Of a stretch of DNA of 64,000 nt, positions 10,059 through 21,900 are shown in pieces. Position 1 is the stretch's first letter. The number at the start of each line of letters is the position of its first letter. The DNA is from Ceratothoa steindachneri (lineage: Eukaryota > Arthropoda > Malacostraca > Isopoda > Cymothoidae). A program made the position numbers and the translations under genes. The notes below the pieces were generated by a model, which had not been told where the DNA came from, searched no databases, and saw only the letters and a program-made list of their open reading frames with translations. The stretch covers positions 182,009,653 through 182,073,652 of the forward strand of contig OZ018326.1 in assembly GCA_963969495.1 (NCBI GenBank). Direction: 5' to 3'.

Positions 10059-12525
10059 TAGGGTCACTTGCAAACAAGGGAAAACATATGCCGATTGAAA
10101 TACGAGGTAATAAGAGTGTATAGAAAAATCATTGTTTAAAGCCCAAAGAATTTGGAAATACATAATTAACTTTTGATAGGTAGACTAAATTTTATGATAT
10201 TTTATTGAATAGTGATTATATTATTTCATTCTCGGTAGAGTAAACAATTCTAATCCCCCTAACATGGTGGTAGGTACTAGTCATGGAAAGCGCAAGACGC
10301 GACTTCCATAATGCGCGAAATGGATGAAGACACTGGGATTGCAATGCACTCTTTTGTCTAATAATCCCGTAATAGTCGATTTTATGTCTGGTTTTTAGTA
10401 CTGATCCGCACTTGATTTGAAGGATTTTATTCTTCAGTGGGGACACTCAGTTTAAGGCTGAATCCGAATCACTGTCTATTATAGCGCATAAATCTTGTCA
10501 TGAAACCTGAACGAATGTAGAATCCATCCTGAGACTAACCATAGACAATCTGGCTCAACTTAATTCCAATCGAGGCGGTGTTTCCACTTGGCTAAGTCAC
10601 AATTCCATCACCTGACCATGAATTTGTATAAAGGGATTTACTGTCGCTGAACTGTGCCTTAAAAATCCGATTCTATTTTTAAGATATCAATGATAATATT
10701 CACTTTATTTTTCTATCTTTATTAGTGGATTCATAACTGCCTGTGAAAAGTTGCAAGAGTGCGAAAATATTCTGATTTTTGGAATCATATGATCTAGTAA
10801 TGAGTTCGTAATTAAGGATTAATCTCATTTAGAAATCTTAGGAAATACGATTATGTTTCGGTGGTGGTAAATAAATTCCCTTTTCTCTCTCTTTCCTTGT
10901 AATGAAATAATTAATAAGAAAAATGGGTTTAAAAATTATTTCGGATTTTTTTGTGTTGAATTAATTGATCGATTTTTTAGCATAATTTATTTTTTTCTTT
11001 CAGTTAGTTCATATCACCTTCAGTTGTCTACTTTACAACCACGCATATAATTTGCTCTTCCCTTCTCTTTATTTACTTAATTTTTCTTTTAGACTGTATG
11101 AAAGCACGTTTACATCTGTGTGCGTCGCGATTCGAAGAAAAACTTGATTTCTTGTTAATTTACTTACCGATTATTTTACTTTGTTTTTTTTCTATAGTAT
11201 TTATATTATTTTTTATATTAATATTTTACTTTTGTGATAGGAAAGTCGTGAATAATATTTTTCTTACTTTTATTTATTTGAACTTCGAAGAATTACCAAT
11301 CAGGGTAATACTTGTATTTTCTCTGAACCGAAAATCAAAATTATCGCTCAAGGAGAAACGAAAATAAAGAGGAGAAGACATAACCCCTAAACCCAACAAA
11401 CACGGAAGGCAAAAAGCAAAGTGGACCTCGGAAATTCCTCAAGCAAAGTTGTCTCGAGCGAAAAGGTCGCATTTACCATAGCTACCGGTCGGACCATATT
11501 CAAAAAAGACCTCTGTTGCGACGGCAGAGAAAGGAACTTTCAAGCTATTCTGTGAACCAACAGCAAAATTCCCAAAGGAAGACGACCCCTTTGAGAATTG
11601 CAGCAGTGGTTATCAACGAGGATCTGAAGTTAAATCCTACTCTTAATATCCACACCTTCCATTAAATAATAGAAGGAAAGAAAATTAGTATAAGGTGAAA
11701 TAAATTTAATTTAAATAACCAAAACAAAATATGATTACCAATAAAAATATTTTTTTAATATATCAATAAGAGGAAGAATCATAAAACAATGCCAAATAAA
11801 ACTAGCGTTATATATAAATACATAATTATTTATGAAAAATATGCACAGGTATATTAACTATTTTATTTCTAGTCTTCTCTGAGATATGTTTTTCTCTGTA
11901 CACTTTTAAATCTTTCCTTAACTATATAATACGTCTCACTTATATATTTTATACTCTTTAATGCATTTTTATCCTTAAAATAGCGTTAATTCTGTCTCAA
12001 TATTTCAAAATATTTTAGAAGCTATGCTTCTGCTGGGCTTCACTTGATTAAAGGCTGCCAGTAAAATGGGTAAAGTGGAGACTAGTTTAAAGGAGAAATG
12101 TACTCTTACTAGCATTGGGCAGGAAGCGCTTGTTCCAGTATGCTAGACCACATAAAGACCGTCAGAAAGGTAACTTACCTTCGAAAACTAGTAAAAAACA
12201 AAGGAATAATTTATCGAAAACACTCATGTATTTTCCATTCAAATTGCAGAGGATATTCTTTGAAATTTGCCCCTAATGGTATCCAAGTTTCATTTCATAG
12301 AATAGTGGATAGAAAAAGCAAAGATGAGAGTATGGGGAATTTGAAGAAAGGATCCAACCAAAACTCGAGAATCATAAGTATAAATGCGGCATAGAAATAA
12401 GGAAGCATCATAAGTATCTCATAGAGAATGGAACAAAATGTTAATATGAAGTGTGACAGGCTATTGTTCTGAATGACGAGCTTACTTTCGGCCGCAGCAA
12501 TTCACTTCTATTCATTATTTGGGCT
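10059..12525. other. No recognisable gene
   Basis: AT-rich. The longest plus-strand frame (11098-11367, 89 codons) is Phe/Leu/Ile-rich in the way expected from T-rich DNA, with no homologue I recognise and no splice context. The frame at 12140-12394 likewise shows no family motif. Confidence 0.5.
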
Positions 12526-12530
12526 TGATT

Positions 12531-13340
12531 TTATTCCATTCCTCTTTCACTCTTTGCCAAAGATATATGCAGCATTTGTCGGTTTCCGAGCCAGAAGCTT
12601 CTTACTGAGTATCTTCCATAGGTTTCGATCGGGTTTATATTAGGACTCTGCCCATGCAAGTCCATCACGTCGATCGAATTAGCATCAAAGAACTGCTTCA
12701 CCGTCGTTGCATTGGCATTCATACAAAACAAAGTCGAGTATTCCATAATGTTTGGAGACAGGTGATCACATGTTCCTGAATAAGATTCTTATGTAGCAAT
12801 GCCTCTACTTTGCCGCACAACGGTCAAGTGGACACTCCAGTGCTGGAAAAAATTCCCTACTCCATAATGCTGCCATTTCTAAATTTTACTATTATTTCGT
12901 GTATGTGGAGAAGTTTTCACCTGTACGACGCCTTACATGATGCTTTTCATTTGATCAGAATAAATTAAATTTGCTTTCGTCGCTGAAAAAGACTCTTTAC
13001 AACTTTTCAGCTCTTCACAGCAGATTGAAAAACAACCTAGCTGCATTATTCCACATGTGAATGGTTTCTTAGGGGAAAAACTCACATGATCTCCACTACT
13101 CTGAAAGATGTGTGATAGTCTGGCGAGACACATTCGTGTTCATATTTTCATCTAGTTAACGTGAATTACCGACTGCTGCGCCAACTCGGTCCTTCATCGA
13201 CATCCGTTGGTTAGTGCGATTTTCATTAAGTGTGTTTGTTTGAGGGCGACCTGTTTTCTCATTGGACTCGCATGATTCTTTGTTCTCATAGTTTTATTAT
13301 ATGTTAAATCAAACCTATTCCGGAAACTCTTATAATGAGT
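12531..13340 (-). pseudogene. Tc1/mariner-type transposase relic
   Basis: Minus-strand frames give Tc1 signatures in order. Near 13215 is a GRPRSN-like segment followed by MKDRVGAA and NTNVSRQTITH, the N-terminal helix-turn-helix area. Near 13070 is FSPKKPFT. Near 12970 is ATKANLIYSDQMKSIM, equivalent to the FSDESKFNLF block with the first catalytic Asp. Near 12720-12590 is VKQFFDANSIDVMDLHGQSP then NINPIETYG, the SPDLNPIE block with the last catalytic Glu. Family proteins are ~340 aa; this copy is spread over several frames with stops and is inactive. I did not find terminal inverted repeats. Confidence 0.8.
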
Positions 13341-13599
13341 GTAAACGTCACTTTTTTCAATCTTACACAAGACAATGTTTTCTGAACGATTTGTCGACAT
13401 TAATTCGTCTCGCCAACCTTATAAACGAGTAATGCCATCAGTAGTAGTACAAAATACATGTGCGGCAGTGTTGCCATCCATCCATCCATACGTTATAAAT
13501 ATTTCCGTGCAAACTGAAAGTCATAATTTATCGTTCCTTAATTTTAGACGCATCTTTACTTTCAATGCAAATTACATACATTCCTCTTCTAAGAGATGA

Positions 13600-14695
13600 A
13601 AGTTGGACACTATCAAATAATATTCTCTTCAATTTTCATTTAAATTAAAGGAGTACTTTAAAGAAATTGTAGATTTCGGAAATTTATCTTCTATTTTTGC
13701 ATGTTACTGTATCTTTAAGACAATAGCTTTATACTTGTATTCTGGCGTTAAAATCATAAGGTGTGATAAGGCTTCTCTTGCGGGAAACGCAGATGAGCCA
13801 TTTAGAAACAGACGAAAGATGTTCCTTCCGATTCACATGTTAGCCAATAGTATTTTACCCTTTACGCTAGATTGCCCTTTATTTAAAATTTGATTGGGAG
13901 ATCATTCTAAATTTATATTCTGGTACCTATAAATGGAGTACTGTAGCTCGAGTCGTGGATTAAAGTAACTAAGATACTAATAAAGGGAATAAGCGCTCAA
14001 ACGTGAGGTCACTTGCGATAGGCTAGCCTCATCCGAAGTTACTCCGTTATTGCGCACGCGTCGTGTCTTCGTAATATACATCACAAGGCAAACACGAGTA
14101 GCAGATGCGGGAGTGTAGTTCAATTTTCTTTCTCGCTATGGCTTAAAGAGTACATAAAAGGGTGCCGTCTATGAAGTTTGATTGCATCACTTAGACATAA
14201 TTGAATTTCTTTCTTAAAAGCTCGATAATGGGGAGAATTTGCAACAGGAAATGTTTTAGCTACTCTTAAGTATTTAATTTTTTTGCCCATAGTGAAGGGG
14301 GCGGAGGGCATCGGTCGTTATGAACGATGTTCTTTTGTAATCACTGTATCTTTATGACCCGAAAAATCGTGATCCAGTTTATGAGGCGAACTTATGTTTG
14401 TTATGATGGTCAAATTTTTATTTTGATTTGTCAGATCTTAAGGTAAATTGACTTACGAGGTAATAATGATTTGATATTGTTACCAATTTTAGAATGAGGA
14501 ATTTTGGATAATTATATTTTTTAGGCATGGCAGTGTATATTATGTGTTTTGATTTAAGGACTAGCGAAATTAAGAAACCGAGGTGAATTATTAATTATTT
14601 ATTATACTTTGAAAATATAAGAGAAAATCAACTAAAAAGATTTATCTCGGAAACCTTCCTAAAGGAAGAGGTAGAAAATGTTGTATATTTAGGGA
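13600..14695. other. No recognisable gene
   Basis: The minus-strand frame 14120-14311 shows no family signature. No terminal repeats or tandem arrays seen. Confidence 0.5.
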
Positions 14696-14697
14696 AA

Positions 14698-14795
14698 GCG
14701 AAATGTGTGGAACGTACATAGACCTTGTCTATAATTTTAGTCTTAGAGACTCAAATTATTGACAAGGACTATGTACGTTCTACACATATTTCTTA
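14698..14795. repeat. Imperfect inverted repeat (hairpin)
   Basis: GTGTGGAACGTACATAGACC in the left arm pairs with the right arm containing ACAAGGACTATGTACGTTC. The arms are ~40 bp with a loop around GTCTTAGA. Probably a foldback remnant. Confidence 0.75.
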
Positions 14796-14929
14796 TCCAG
14801 GAGAAGAAACAATCCTCTTTAGGAAAACAGGGATTGATATTGTCTGTGCGTGTGCGGTGGTGTACGTGACTAGAGCTATGTGAGTTTATGCTAGACTTGA
14901 CGCACTGCATCTGTGAGCTGCTCCTTGAG

Positions 14930-15020
14930 AACGTGGAAATCTTTGGTGTCTTACCTCGCCGGGAATCGAATCCAGAACTCAGGCGTGGAAACCTCACGGC
15001 ATATCCACTATAGTAGCGAA
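14930..15020 (-). mobile_element. tRNA-derived SINE fragment
   Basis: On the minus strand an A-box-like TAGTGGATATGCCG is followed ~35 bases later by a B-box GGATTCGATTCCCGG, the spacing of an internal RNA polymerase III promoter. It does not fold as a proper tRNA, so a SINE head is more likely than a tRNA gene. Confidence 0.5.
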
Positions 15021-15375
15021 ATCTCCCTAAAAAGGGTATAGAGTAATTGAAATCTAAGAAAACCATTCAAAATCGTTAAATTTTAGGTGCAAATATCTAA
15101 ACACAACAAAAATATCAGATCTCTAAACCACCTCTTCAATTCTGATAACTCCGATTTGGTCCCTATATTTCCAAAAGAAAAAACGAAATATATTTTACTA
15201 CATCTAGTTAAACAATTTCATGGCAATTCTAATGGTAAGGAACTGAGTATTGCACAATTCAGGCAATGTTCAATGGATACAAACTCTGTCTTACCAAGCA
15301 AATGGAGAAAAGGTCTACCCCCGATTCTCAAAATTTCAAACTTTTAATTTTTTCCCCAGAAATTATAGATTAAAA
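15021..15375. other. No recognisable gene
   Basis: The frames at 15087-15347 and 15250-15471 overlap and show no known domain. They are probably chance frames in a repeat-rich stretch. Confidence 0.4.
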
Positions 15376-15485
15376 AAAAACATCAAAAAGAGGAGCGACT
15401 TTGCTGCTCCTTCCTTCAGGAGTAGCTTTGCTTCACAGGCCTTTCTTCAGTCTCTGGCTCTAGCCAGATAAGCCGGTTTCCACTA
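15376..15485 (-). repeat. Dispersed repeat with GC-rich hairpin (copy 1)
   Basis: The minus strand carries CTACTCCTGAAGGAAGGAG and AAAGTCGCTCCTCTTTTT, matching copies at 18198-18290 and 22740-22855. The hairpin motif CTCCT...AGGAG is the best conserved part. It stands out against an AT-rich background. Confidence 0.65.
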
Positions 15486-15489
15486 CATA

Positions 15490-16035
15490 TCTCCTAATAA
15501 ATTACTCTTGGTCTATTTTTTCACAAATCACTTTTATGTAAATTCTTCTAATATATGGAAGAAACAATCCTCAGAGCATTTTTTTCTTCAATCTAAATTT
15601 TCTTTTTTATACCAAAAAACCACTAACCATGCATTACCTGAATTTCACAATTGTTTTTTATTTCCCAAACATTCGATAATCATGTTTATGGTTTCGGACT
15701 TTATCGAAGGAACTTTGATAAAAGCTTTAAATATACAAAAAAGCAGCGTTAATGTTAATAATTTTGTAAATCTAAATCTCTCTTTTTCCAATCCTTCTTA
15801 TTTAATAAAAGTCCACTACATTGAATAATTAATAGCCTTTGATTTCAAAAACCTTGTTATTTTAATATTTTTTTAATAAAATTACAATATATCACAAAGT
15901 CACATTGAATTAATAGAATATTTCCCTAACATTATATTTTAAGAACTGGATTTTTGGAGTTTGAATAATCGTCCCTAACACAATATATTTTAAGACCGTA
16001 AATTATAATAAATATTTTTTCTTTTAGTTTCCATG
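15490..16035. other. No recognisable gene
   Basis: The 106-codon frame 15508-15828 is Phe/Asn/Ser-rich with no signature. A short local duplication (TCCCTAACA...TATATTTTAAGA) lies at about 15922-15995. Confidence 0.45.
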
Positions 16036-16160
16036 TACAAATTGACAAAGAGAAGATGATGAAGTTAAAAAAATAAATATGATGATTATCGAATGTTTTA
16101 TATTTTTTTAAAACATAACGAATTACAAATGGTGAAGTCCAGAAAGTTATTAAAAATAAG
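16036..16160. repeat. Dispersed repeat, copy also at 18360-18460
   Basis: Shares GATTATC(G/A)AATG, AACGAATTACAAATG and TGAAGTCCAGAAAG, in the same order, with 18360-18460. Unclassified, no coding. Confidence 0.6.
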
Positions 16161-16200
16161 GAATGGCAATTTATTTGTTTGTCTTTTTCATTTATTTGAA

Positions 16201-16430
16201 GGTGTCCATAAAGTTTCTTTACAATTTCAAAAGTTCATTACAAAGAAAATTCATAAGATATCATAATCAGACTTGTTGTATTGTACTCAGTGGTTTTCAA
16301 AGTGTATTAAATGAGGTAAATCAAATTTAGATATCCACCGAGTACAATAGAACAATTCTGATTAAGATATCTTATCAATTGCCTTTGAAATATATTTTTT
16401 AAATTGTAAAGAGACTTTATGTTCACCCTG
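16201..16430. mobile_element. Foldback MITE with mariner-like ends
   Basis: The left end GGTGTCCATAAAGTTTC and the right end (reverse complement GGTGAACATAAAGTCTC) continue as CTTTACAATTT on both sides. The inner parts also pair (AAGATATC..AATCAGA..TTGT..GTACTC with its complement), so nearly the whole ~230 bp is an inverted repeat. The CAGGGTG(T/A)NCATAAAGT end resembles mariner-type terminal repeats. A TA follows the right end. No coding capacity. Confidence 0.75.
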
Positions 16431-16600
16431 TATATTTTCAATTTTAATCTTTGGTAGGATAAAATAGCTGCTGGCTCCTATAAACGAGAAAAGCAAAATG
16501 AAATCATTAAAAAAAATTTGTAGGAGAAAAAAAGAGCTCACAGGACCTTTTTTTCTGTATTCCAAAAGAATTCCGATGGTTTTTTCTTGCCTTTAGAAGA
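16431..16600. repeat. Dispersed repeat, copy also at 22550-22700
   Basis: Shares ATTTTAATCTTT, AGGA(T/G)AAAATAGC and AAAGCAAAATGAAAT, in order, with 22555-22640. Unclassified. Confidence 0.6.
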
Positions 16601-17008
16601 ATATAATGATCACGGTTAAAATGAAAACATGAAATAGAAGATATGATAAAATATATTAAAAGTTTTCTATTGGAAGAAGATATAGAAAAAGAAGGAAGTA
16701 ATAAATATATTTCAGAAGAATTTCAAGATATTTTCTCTTATTATGACGCAATTTCGTCTCCTCAGCTAGATGGCTGAACGGCGGTTCAGCCAGATCTGAA
16801 CTGACTTTCTTACGCACGAGAATCGACTGATGGGATTATTTTTGTTATATTTATTTGGGTGTTTTGGTGTGGCGAATGGGAGGAAAGTAAAAAAAAAAGT
16901 TAAGAAAAGGAAAAAAAAGTTAAAGCTAAACATTATTTTGTAAAACAAGTAAAAATTAAAAAATTAAAAACTAACCATTATTTAATTTCGAAAACTTTAC
17001 AATGCCTT

Positions 17009-17345
17009 TTAAATTTGAACAACTAAGTCTTTTACTTTATTTCGTTGCCTCCACAAAAATTCGCACATATAGGAGTTGATCAGAGAACGATCGGTTCCAC
17101 ATTCTATTTTATTCTTCATTTTTACCCAGGCCCAAAGCGACTCTATTTTCTTCGTGTGGGCACTTGTCTCTGGATCTTCAAAGTTATTCGAGTGGTTAAC
17201 AGTTTATACTTCATCTCTGAGAAGGAATAAATTCCATTGTATGCACGCCACTTATCAAAAATAATAATCGTGCCAGGCAATACATATTCTTTAATTATAG
17301 AAAATAATGTTTCTGCCGACCTCTCAGGGACTACATACATGAAAA
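17009..17345 (-). pseudogene. Merlin (ISXO2/IS1016-like) transposase, C-terminal part
   Basis: The minus strand reads FFMYVVPERSAETLFSIIKE, then YVLPGTIIIFDKWRAYNGI. After a one-base frameshift near 17220 it continues TVNHSNNFEDPETSAHTKK, IESLWAWVKMKN, ECGTDRSLINSYMCEFLWRQ, then a stop at 17009. This is the ISXO2-like DDE domain shared by bacterial IS1016/IS1595 and animal Merlin transposons. The Asp of DKWRAY and the IESLW block are present. There is one frameshift and one in-frame stop (before TVNHS), and the N-terminal half is not seen, so it is inactive. Family assignment is firm because several consecutive motifs agree. Confidence 0.88.
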
Positions 17346-17885
17346 ACTCGCGCGCTTACCTGAAATCTCTCTGAAAACCCACTGCACTGATAAAACCCTC
17401 CCGACAGTATTCTTTCTTCGCGAGAACAAGGATTCATCTCTTTCTAGTATCAATCCATTTCCACCGATCTTTATAGGAATTCTAATTAACGAATTTGCGC
17501 ACACTTCATCTTCACTTCATCTTCCAGTCCGTAATAGCATTGCATGACATTTTTAGTTGTCCTTTACAAAAAAAAGTAGTTGAAAGTTGTTGCACCATGC
17601 ATGAATGAAAAAGATGATTGTTTCCATAGGTATTTTTGACCCTTATAACCAGGTATCGCTTCTCAATCCGCATTAACTTTAACCTCTTGTTTATGACAGC
17701 GCCATAGAGGTGGGTAATAAGACAACAAAAGTTTCATGCTATGTCCATTTTTACCAATTCTCTACTGATACACAATACCTCTTTCTTGCAAATACTTGAC
17801 TGCTTGTTCGATATTTTACACCTCCCTAGCAAGTTCGTACGTTGTAATTTTTTAAGAGTGAAAGCAATGATTATGCTTTCAAACA
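17346..17885. other. No recognisable gene
   Basis: Frames at 17734-18031 on both strands overlap each other and the 90-bp duplication. No domain seen. Confidence 0.4.
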
Positions 17886-17888
17886 AAC

Positions 17889-18075
17889 CAAACGATATCA
17901 TAAAACTAAAAATGTCACAGGCGACTCTCTCGAGTAACCTGCTATTCAGCCATCTATTTGAGGAGCTACTCAGCAAATCAAAGGATATCATTAAACTAAA
18001 AATGTCACAGGCTACTTACTCAAGTGAGTAGCCTTAGGAGCTATTCACTAGAGTACCCGGCCGCTCAGCCATTTG
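17889..18075. repeat. ~90-bp tandem duplication
   Basis: A(C/G)GATATCAT.AAACTAAA followed by AATGTCACAGGC occurs at 17891 and again at 17981. Each is followed by a related GAGTA...GAGGAGCTA.TCA stretch. Two diverged copies. Confidence 0.75.
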
Positions 18076-18197
18076 GTTGAGGAGAGGAAATTGGACCATA
18101 ATAAGAGAAGAGACCCGAATTTGTCATTATAGGAAAGCAACTTCAATTCGATCATGAAATGGAAACCGATAGCCTTAACTTGATCGCATACCACAGC

Positions 18198-18290
18198 CCT
18201 AAAGTTTACCCCCGAAGCTCAAGGTCCTCCTGTAAGAAGGAGAGGCGAAACCGCTCCTCTTGTAATAGACTTTTTTTTCTCTTAGTTTGG
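18198..18290 (+). repeat. Dispersed repeat with GC-rich hairpin (copy 2)
   Basis: GGTCCTCCTGTAAGAAGGAG and GGCGAAACCGCTCCTCTT match 15376-15485 (opposite strand) and 22740-22855. Confidence 0.7.
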
Positions 18291-18359
18291 TTATGTCTTC
18301 GTTATATTTTAAGTTTTATCATATTTCTTTCAAAGAGTTCCTTTAGACTTTGATAAGAC

Positions 18360-18460
18360 AAAATGGTGAAGTTCAGAAACAATAAAGAAGATTATCAAAT
18401 GCTTTGGATTTGTTTTAAACAAAAAGAATTACAAATGTTGAGGTTCAGAAATTTGATTTT
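18360..18460. repeat. Dispersed repeat, second copy of 16036-16160
   Basis: Same ordered motifs: GGTGAAGTTCAGAAA, GATTATCAAATG, AAGAATTACAAATG. Confidence 0.6.
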
Positions 18461-18960
18461 CAAATTTAGGTAATACTGCTTTTTTATTTTATTTTTTCGT
18501 ATATCGAAAGTCTATCGAAGTTATTTCTAAAGAAGATTATACGCAAGTCAACAGCCAAAATTCTTCACATATGAGATTATGCTCACACAATTAATTTCAT
18601 ATTACTGAATTTGAATCTCATATTTGTTTTGTTCTATCAGACTTGGTTTTATAAAACATCAATAAGTACAAATATTTAATATTCTGTCACTTGTGTTGTG
18701 CAACAGATATTTAACCTCAAACATACCAGCTTGTCTCTTATGTAACTGTGCGTACATGAATAATATAACATTGTTGAGTATAGTTTAGATGTTTTATTCT
18801 ACTATCAGATATACTTTCTTAAACGATCAGAAAAATAGTAAATATGATGATATTAATTGTCTCACGCAAGAGAACGATATTAAACACGTCACAGATAAGA
18901 TCATAAGAATTTGTCTCAAAAAGCGTAAATTCAAATCCTTTATAATTGACAAAATATGGA
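18461..18960. other. No recognisable gene
   Basis: AT-rich. The frame at 18789-19052 on the plus strand is antisense to the end of the minus-strand pseudogene and is not supported. Confidence 0.45.
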
Positions 18961-18963
18961 GTT

Positions 18964-21900
18964 CTAAAAGTCCTTCTGAACTTTGCCCATTCGTTTGTAC
19001 AGCTCGCTCTCTTCTCGTTCCAGCGTGCAGTAATAGTCGCCCATCATGTTAGGACTGAATTGTCCCTGATATCTGCTCTCCATTATCGTGATTTCTTGAT
19101 GAAATCTTTCCCCGTGTTCATCACTAATGTCTCCAAGGTTATCTGGGAAAAAATCAATATGAGAGTGAAGAAAAGTTATTTAAAGGACATCCTCGCTCCC
19201 AATGCATAATAAATCTGCAGCATGGTTGTAACGATATCTATGTAGTTGTCAGCACGATAGTTTCCAAGAAAAAGCTTTGACACATTGACAAATGATTCCC
19301 ACCAGTTTTACTCCCGTGAGTTCAAGGCCTTGGTGAATTCGCTATCATGAAATAGTATGCGAATATGTGGTCCATTTAAGACACCTGCTTTCAACTTGGC
19401 TTTGGAAATCAAATCACCTAGTTTTTGACACAAGTATCTAAACCCAGCACCAGATTGATCCATAGCCTTGATTAAATGTTTAGCCAAACCGAGCTTTTGA
19501 TGCAGTCGAGGCAAAAATATCTTTTCAGGATCTACGAGTGGATTGTAAACACAGTTGAACCTTTCAGGCACCTCTCTGGATCTTGTCGGCCATTCCTTTC
19601 TCACATAGTGCTCTGTATCAGCTCTACTGTCCCACAAACACAAAAAGCACATATGTTTTGTGTAGCCACTCTGAAAGCCTAGTAGTAAAGATACGCTTTG
19701 AGATCAACACATATCTCGCACTGGTGTTTCTCGTACTGTATAGCGGCTAACAAAATCTCTATTGTCTAATAGCTCTCAGCCATCCTAGCAGCATGTGCTT
19801 TTGGGACAAATGGAAAACAATTGCCACCGTTCAAAATAACAGCTTTCAGAGACTTTTTCTAGAGTCTACAAACAGCTTCCAATCATCTGACTTGTATGGT
19901 TCAGACTTGCCGAATTGTTGCATGAAATACTGCGTCCTCACAGTAAAAAAGGTTGTTTTCCATGTCGAAAAATGCATAGAGATTGTAGGGGAATCGATCC
20001 TCTCCCTCCTTTCTCAGTTGAGACACGGGACGTTGACCGCAAAACATCCGTGCTGTGTAGGCACCTTGGGTCAATCTCGCAACCACACCCCCTCGCCCCT
20101 CGTCCCTATGAAAAGAAGAACGGTTAAAACTGCAAGATCTCCCCGACGAGTGTGTATTCAATTTCACCTCAATTACGAAATTGGAGACGCGTTTCTCACA
20201 AGCTTGAAGACCCAGCAGGACCTGAGGTAAGATTTGCTGAAAAAAACCGTTAGGGGAAGAACCCTCCTGCGGCTTGTCCACAAGCTACCCCTCCTCCTAC
20301 CCCTAAACCAGTGGAGTGACGGTATATATACTGAAAACTTGGGAAAAACGAGGTAGAATACGTGACTCAGCCAGGCTACGAAGTCCCCGGCAAGAGAAGC
20401 CGGGGTACCAAGAGAAGGGACTAAGAAGCAGCTCATCTTCGAGCTAGTTCCTGGTTATCAAACCGAACTTTAAGTTACTTGTTCAAGTTAAACTTATTCT
20501 CGTAAAAGAACCTCCCCCCCTCTCTATCCTAGTGTATCCCAAACACCAAGATAGGCCTCGCCATTGAAGAAGACTAGAATTTAGAAGAAACTCATCCTCG
20601 AGCTAGTTTCTGGTTACCAAACCGAACTTTAAGCTAATTTCTCCAAGATCAACTTAGTCTCGTCAAAGAAACCTCCCCCCATACCTGGTGTAACACAAAG
20701 CACCGCGATAGTCCTTGCCCTTGAGGAATTCCGAAACGAAGAAGAAAAAGCTCCTCTTCGAGCCCGTTCCCCGGTGGTCACACCGAACTCTAAGTAAATT
20801 TGGTTTGAGAACCAAGTTTAACTTACTCTCGTCAGAGAGACCCCTCCTATCCTGGTGCATCCTAAAGCACAGGTATAGTCCTCGCCCTTAAAGAAGATCC
20901 CCCTCTGAGTCCACTCTCTCCAGCCCTCCTCTGAGTCAAAATATTCAAGCCTTAGCGCATTGCTAGACAGTGCGAATTACTCCCAAAAGTAATCTGAAGA
21001 GGAGAAAGGAACATTCTTTCACTATCCCGTGGGGATATCCCTTCCTGCCGAAGGCGTGTGGCTCCCAGACTGCCACACTCGCCAAAGTCCTTTGCGGCTT
21101 TCAAATTATTCGCCCGCAACCTCCATCCTCCATCGGGCCGGTTGGCACGCGTCTTCGAGACAATAACATTCCCGAGGTAAAGTAGCTCATTGAGTTCAAG
21201 GTCAGACTCAAACGCGTTCCAAGGGGTATCCACAAAGATAGTTGCGGCCAGTAAAGGCCATTAGCACTTCTTTTTTTTAAATTAAAGTGAGTGATGGGTT
21301 AACCATTACTATAATGTCAAATAGGTCAAGTTAGAAAGCCTTACTTATAAATTTTTGAAGTCCTTACTGTGTATTTAGTTCGTAATATTTCTGTGGTTCG
21401 TGTTTATTTTGTTTTTTTGTTTTAATTAAAGTTTTAGTTTGTTTTACAAATTTTTTTATTCTATCCTAGAATCACTACGTATGGAACAAAGAACCCTTAA
21501 TGTTTAAAGAAGTCAATAATCAATATAATAATAATCAAACATATATAGCACTCTTAGAGAGATATAGCGTTAATCACGGAGTAGTACTTAAACAACCAGT
21601 AAGTACCAACTCCTTTCATCCCTCGGTCCTCCTATACCGTGACACAGATATCTATGTCATTAACGAGCTATAGTGATAAGGAATCCAGCTTCGAGCAAGT
21701 AACGCTGCATTAGGCTAGATCACAGAACTTCCGCATTTTTTTGGTCAAGTCTAGGTCCCTGATGAGATCATGAAGCGCTTCTTGAGTTAAGAGTTTAGGC
21801 CTGTTATTTTCAGAGTCCTCCTAGCAGTTGTCTTCATTTGAGGTAGAATTAGAATTGGAATCAATCATCAATTCTTTTCAGTCGGTGGATTTAGGACAGG

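Larger units (their letters stand above)
16757..18086 (-). mobile_element. Possible extent of a Merlin DNA transposon
   Basis: CTCCTCAGCTAGATGGCTGA at the left and the reverse complement of the right end, CTCCTCAACCAAATGGCTGA, are similar inverted sequences around a minus-strand Merlin-type transposase fragment. This would make a ~1.3-kb element. The left end also forms its own hairpin (TGGCTGAACGGCGGTTCAGCCA, split as two 11-base arms), and a target duplication was not clear, so the limits are tentative. Confidence 0.35.

Noticed and set aside
11098..11367. 89-codon plus frame with membrane-like hydrophobic runs
   Set aside because: Composition follows T-rich DNA (Phe, Leu, Ile), there is no homologue I recognise, and no splice or start context.
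19793..20436. Plus and minus frames up to 145 codons
   Set aside because: They span or lie in the solo LTR and the antisense of the pseudogene. Only the minus-strand LYAFFDMEN segment has family support.
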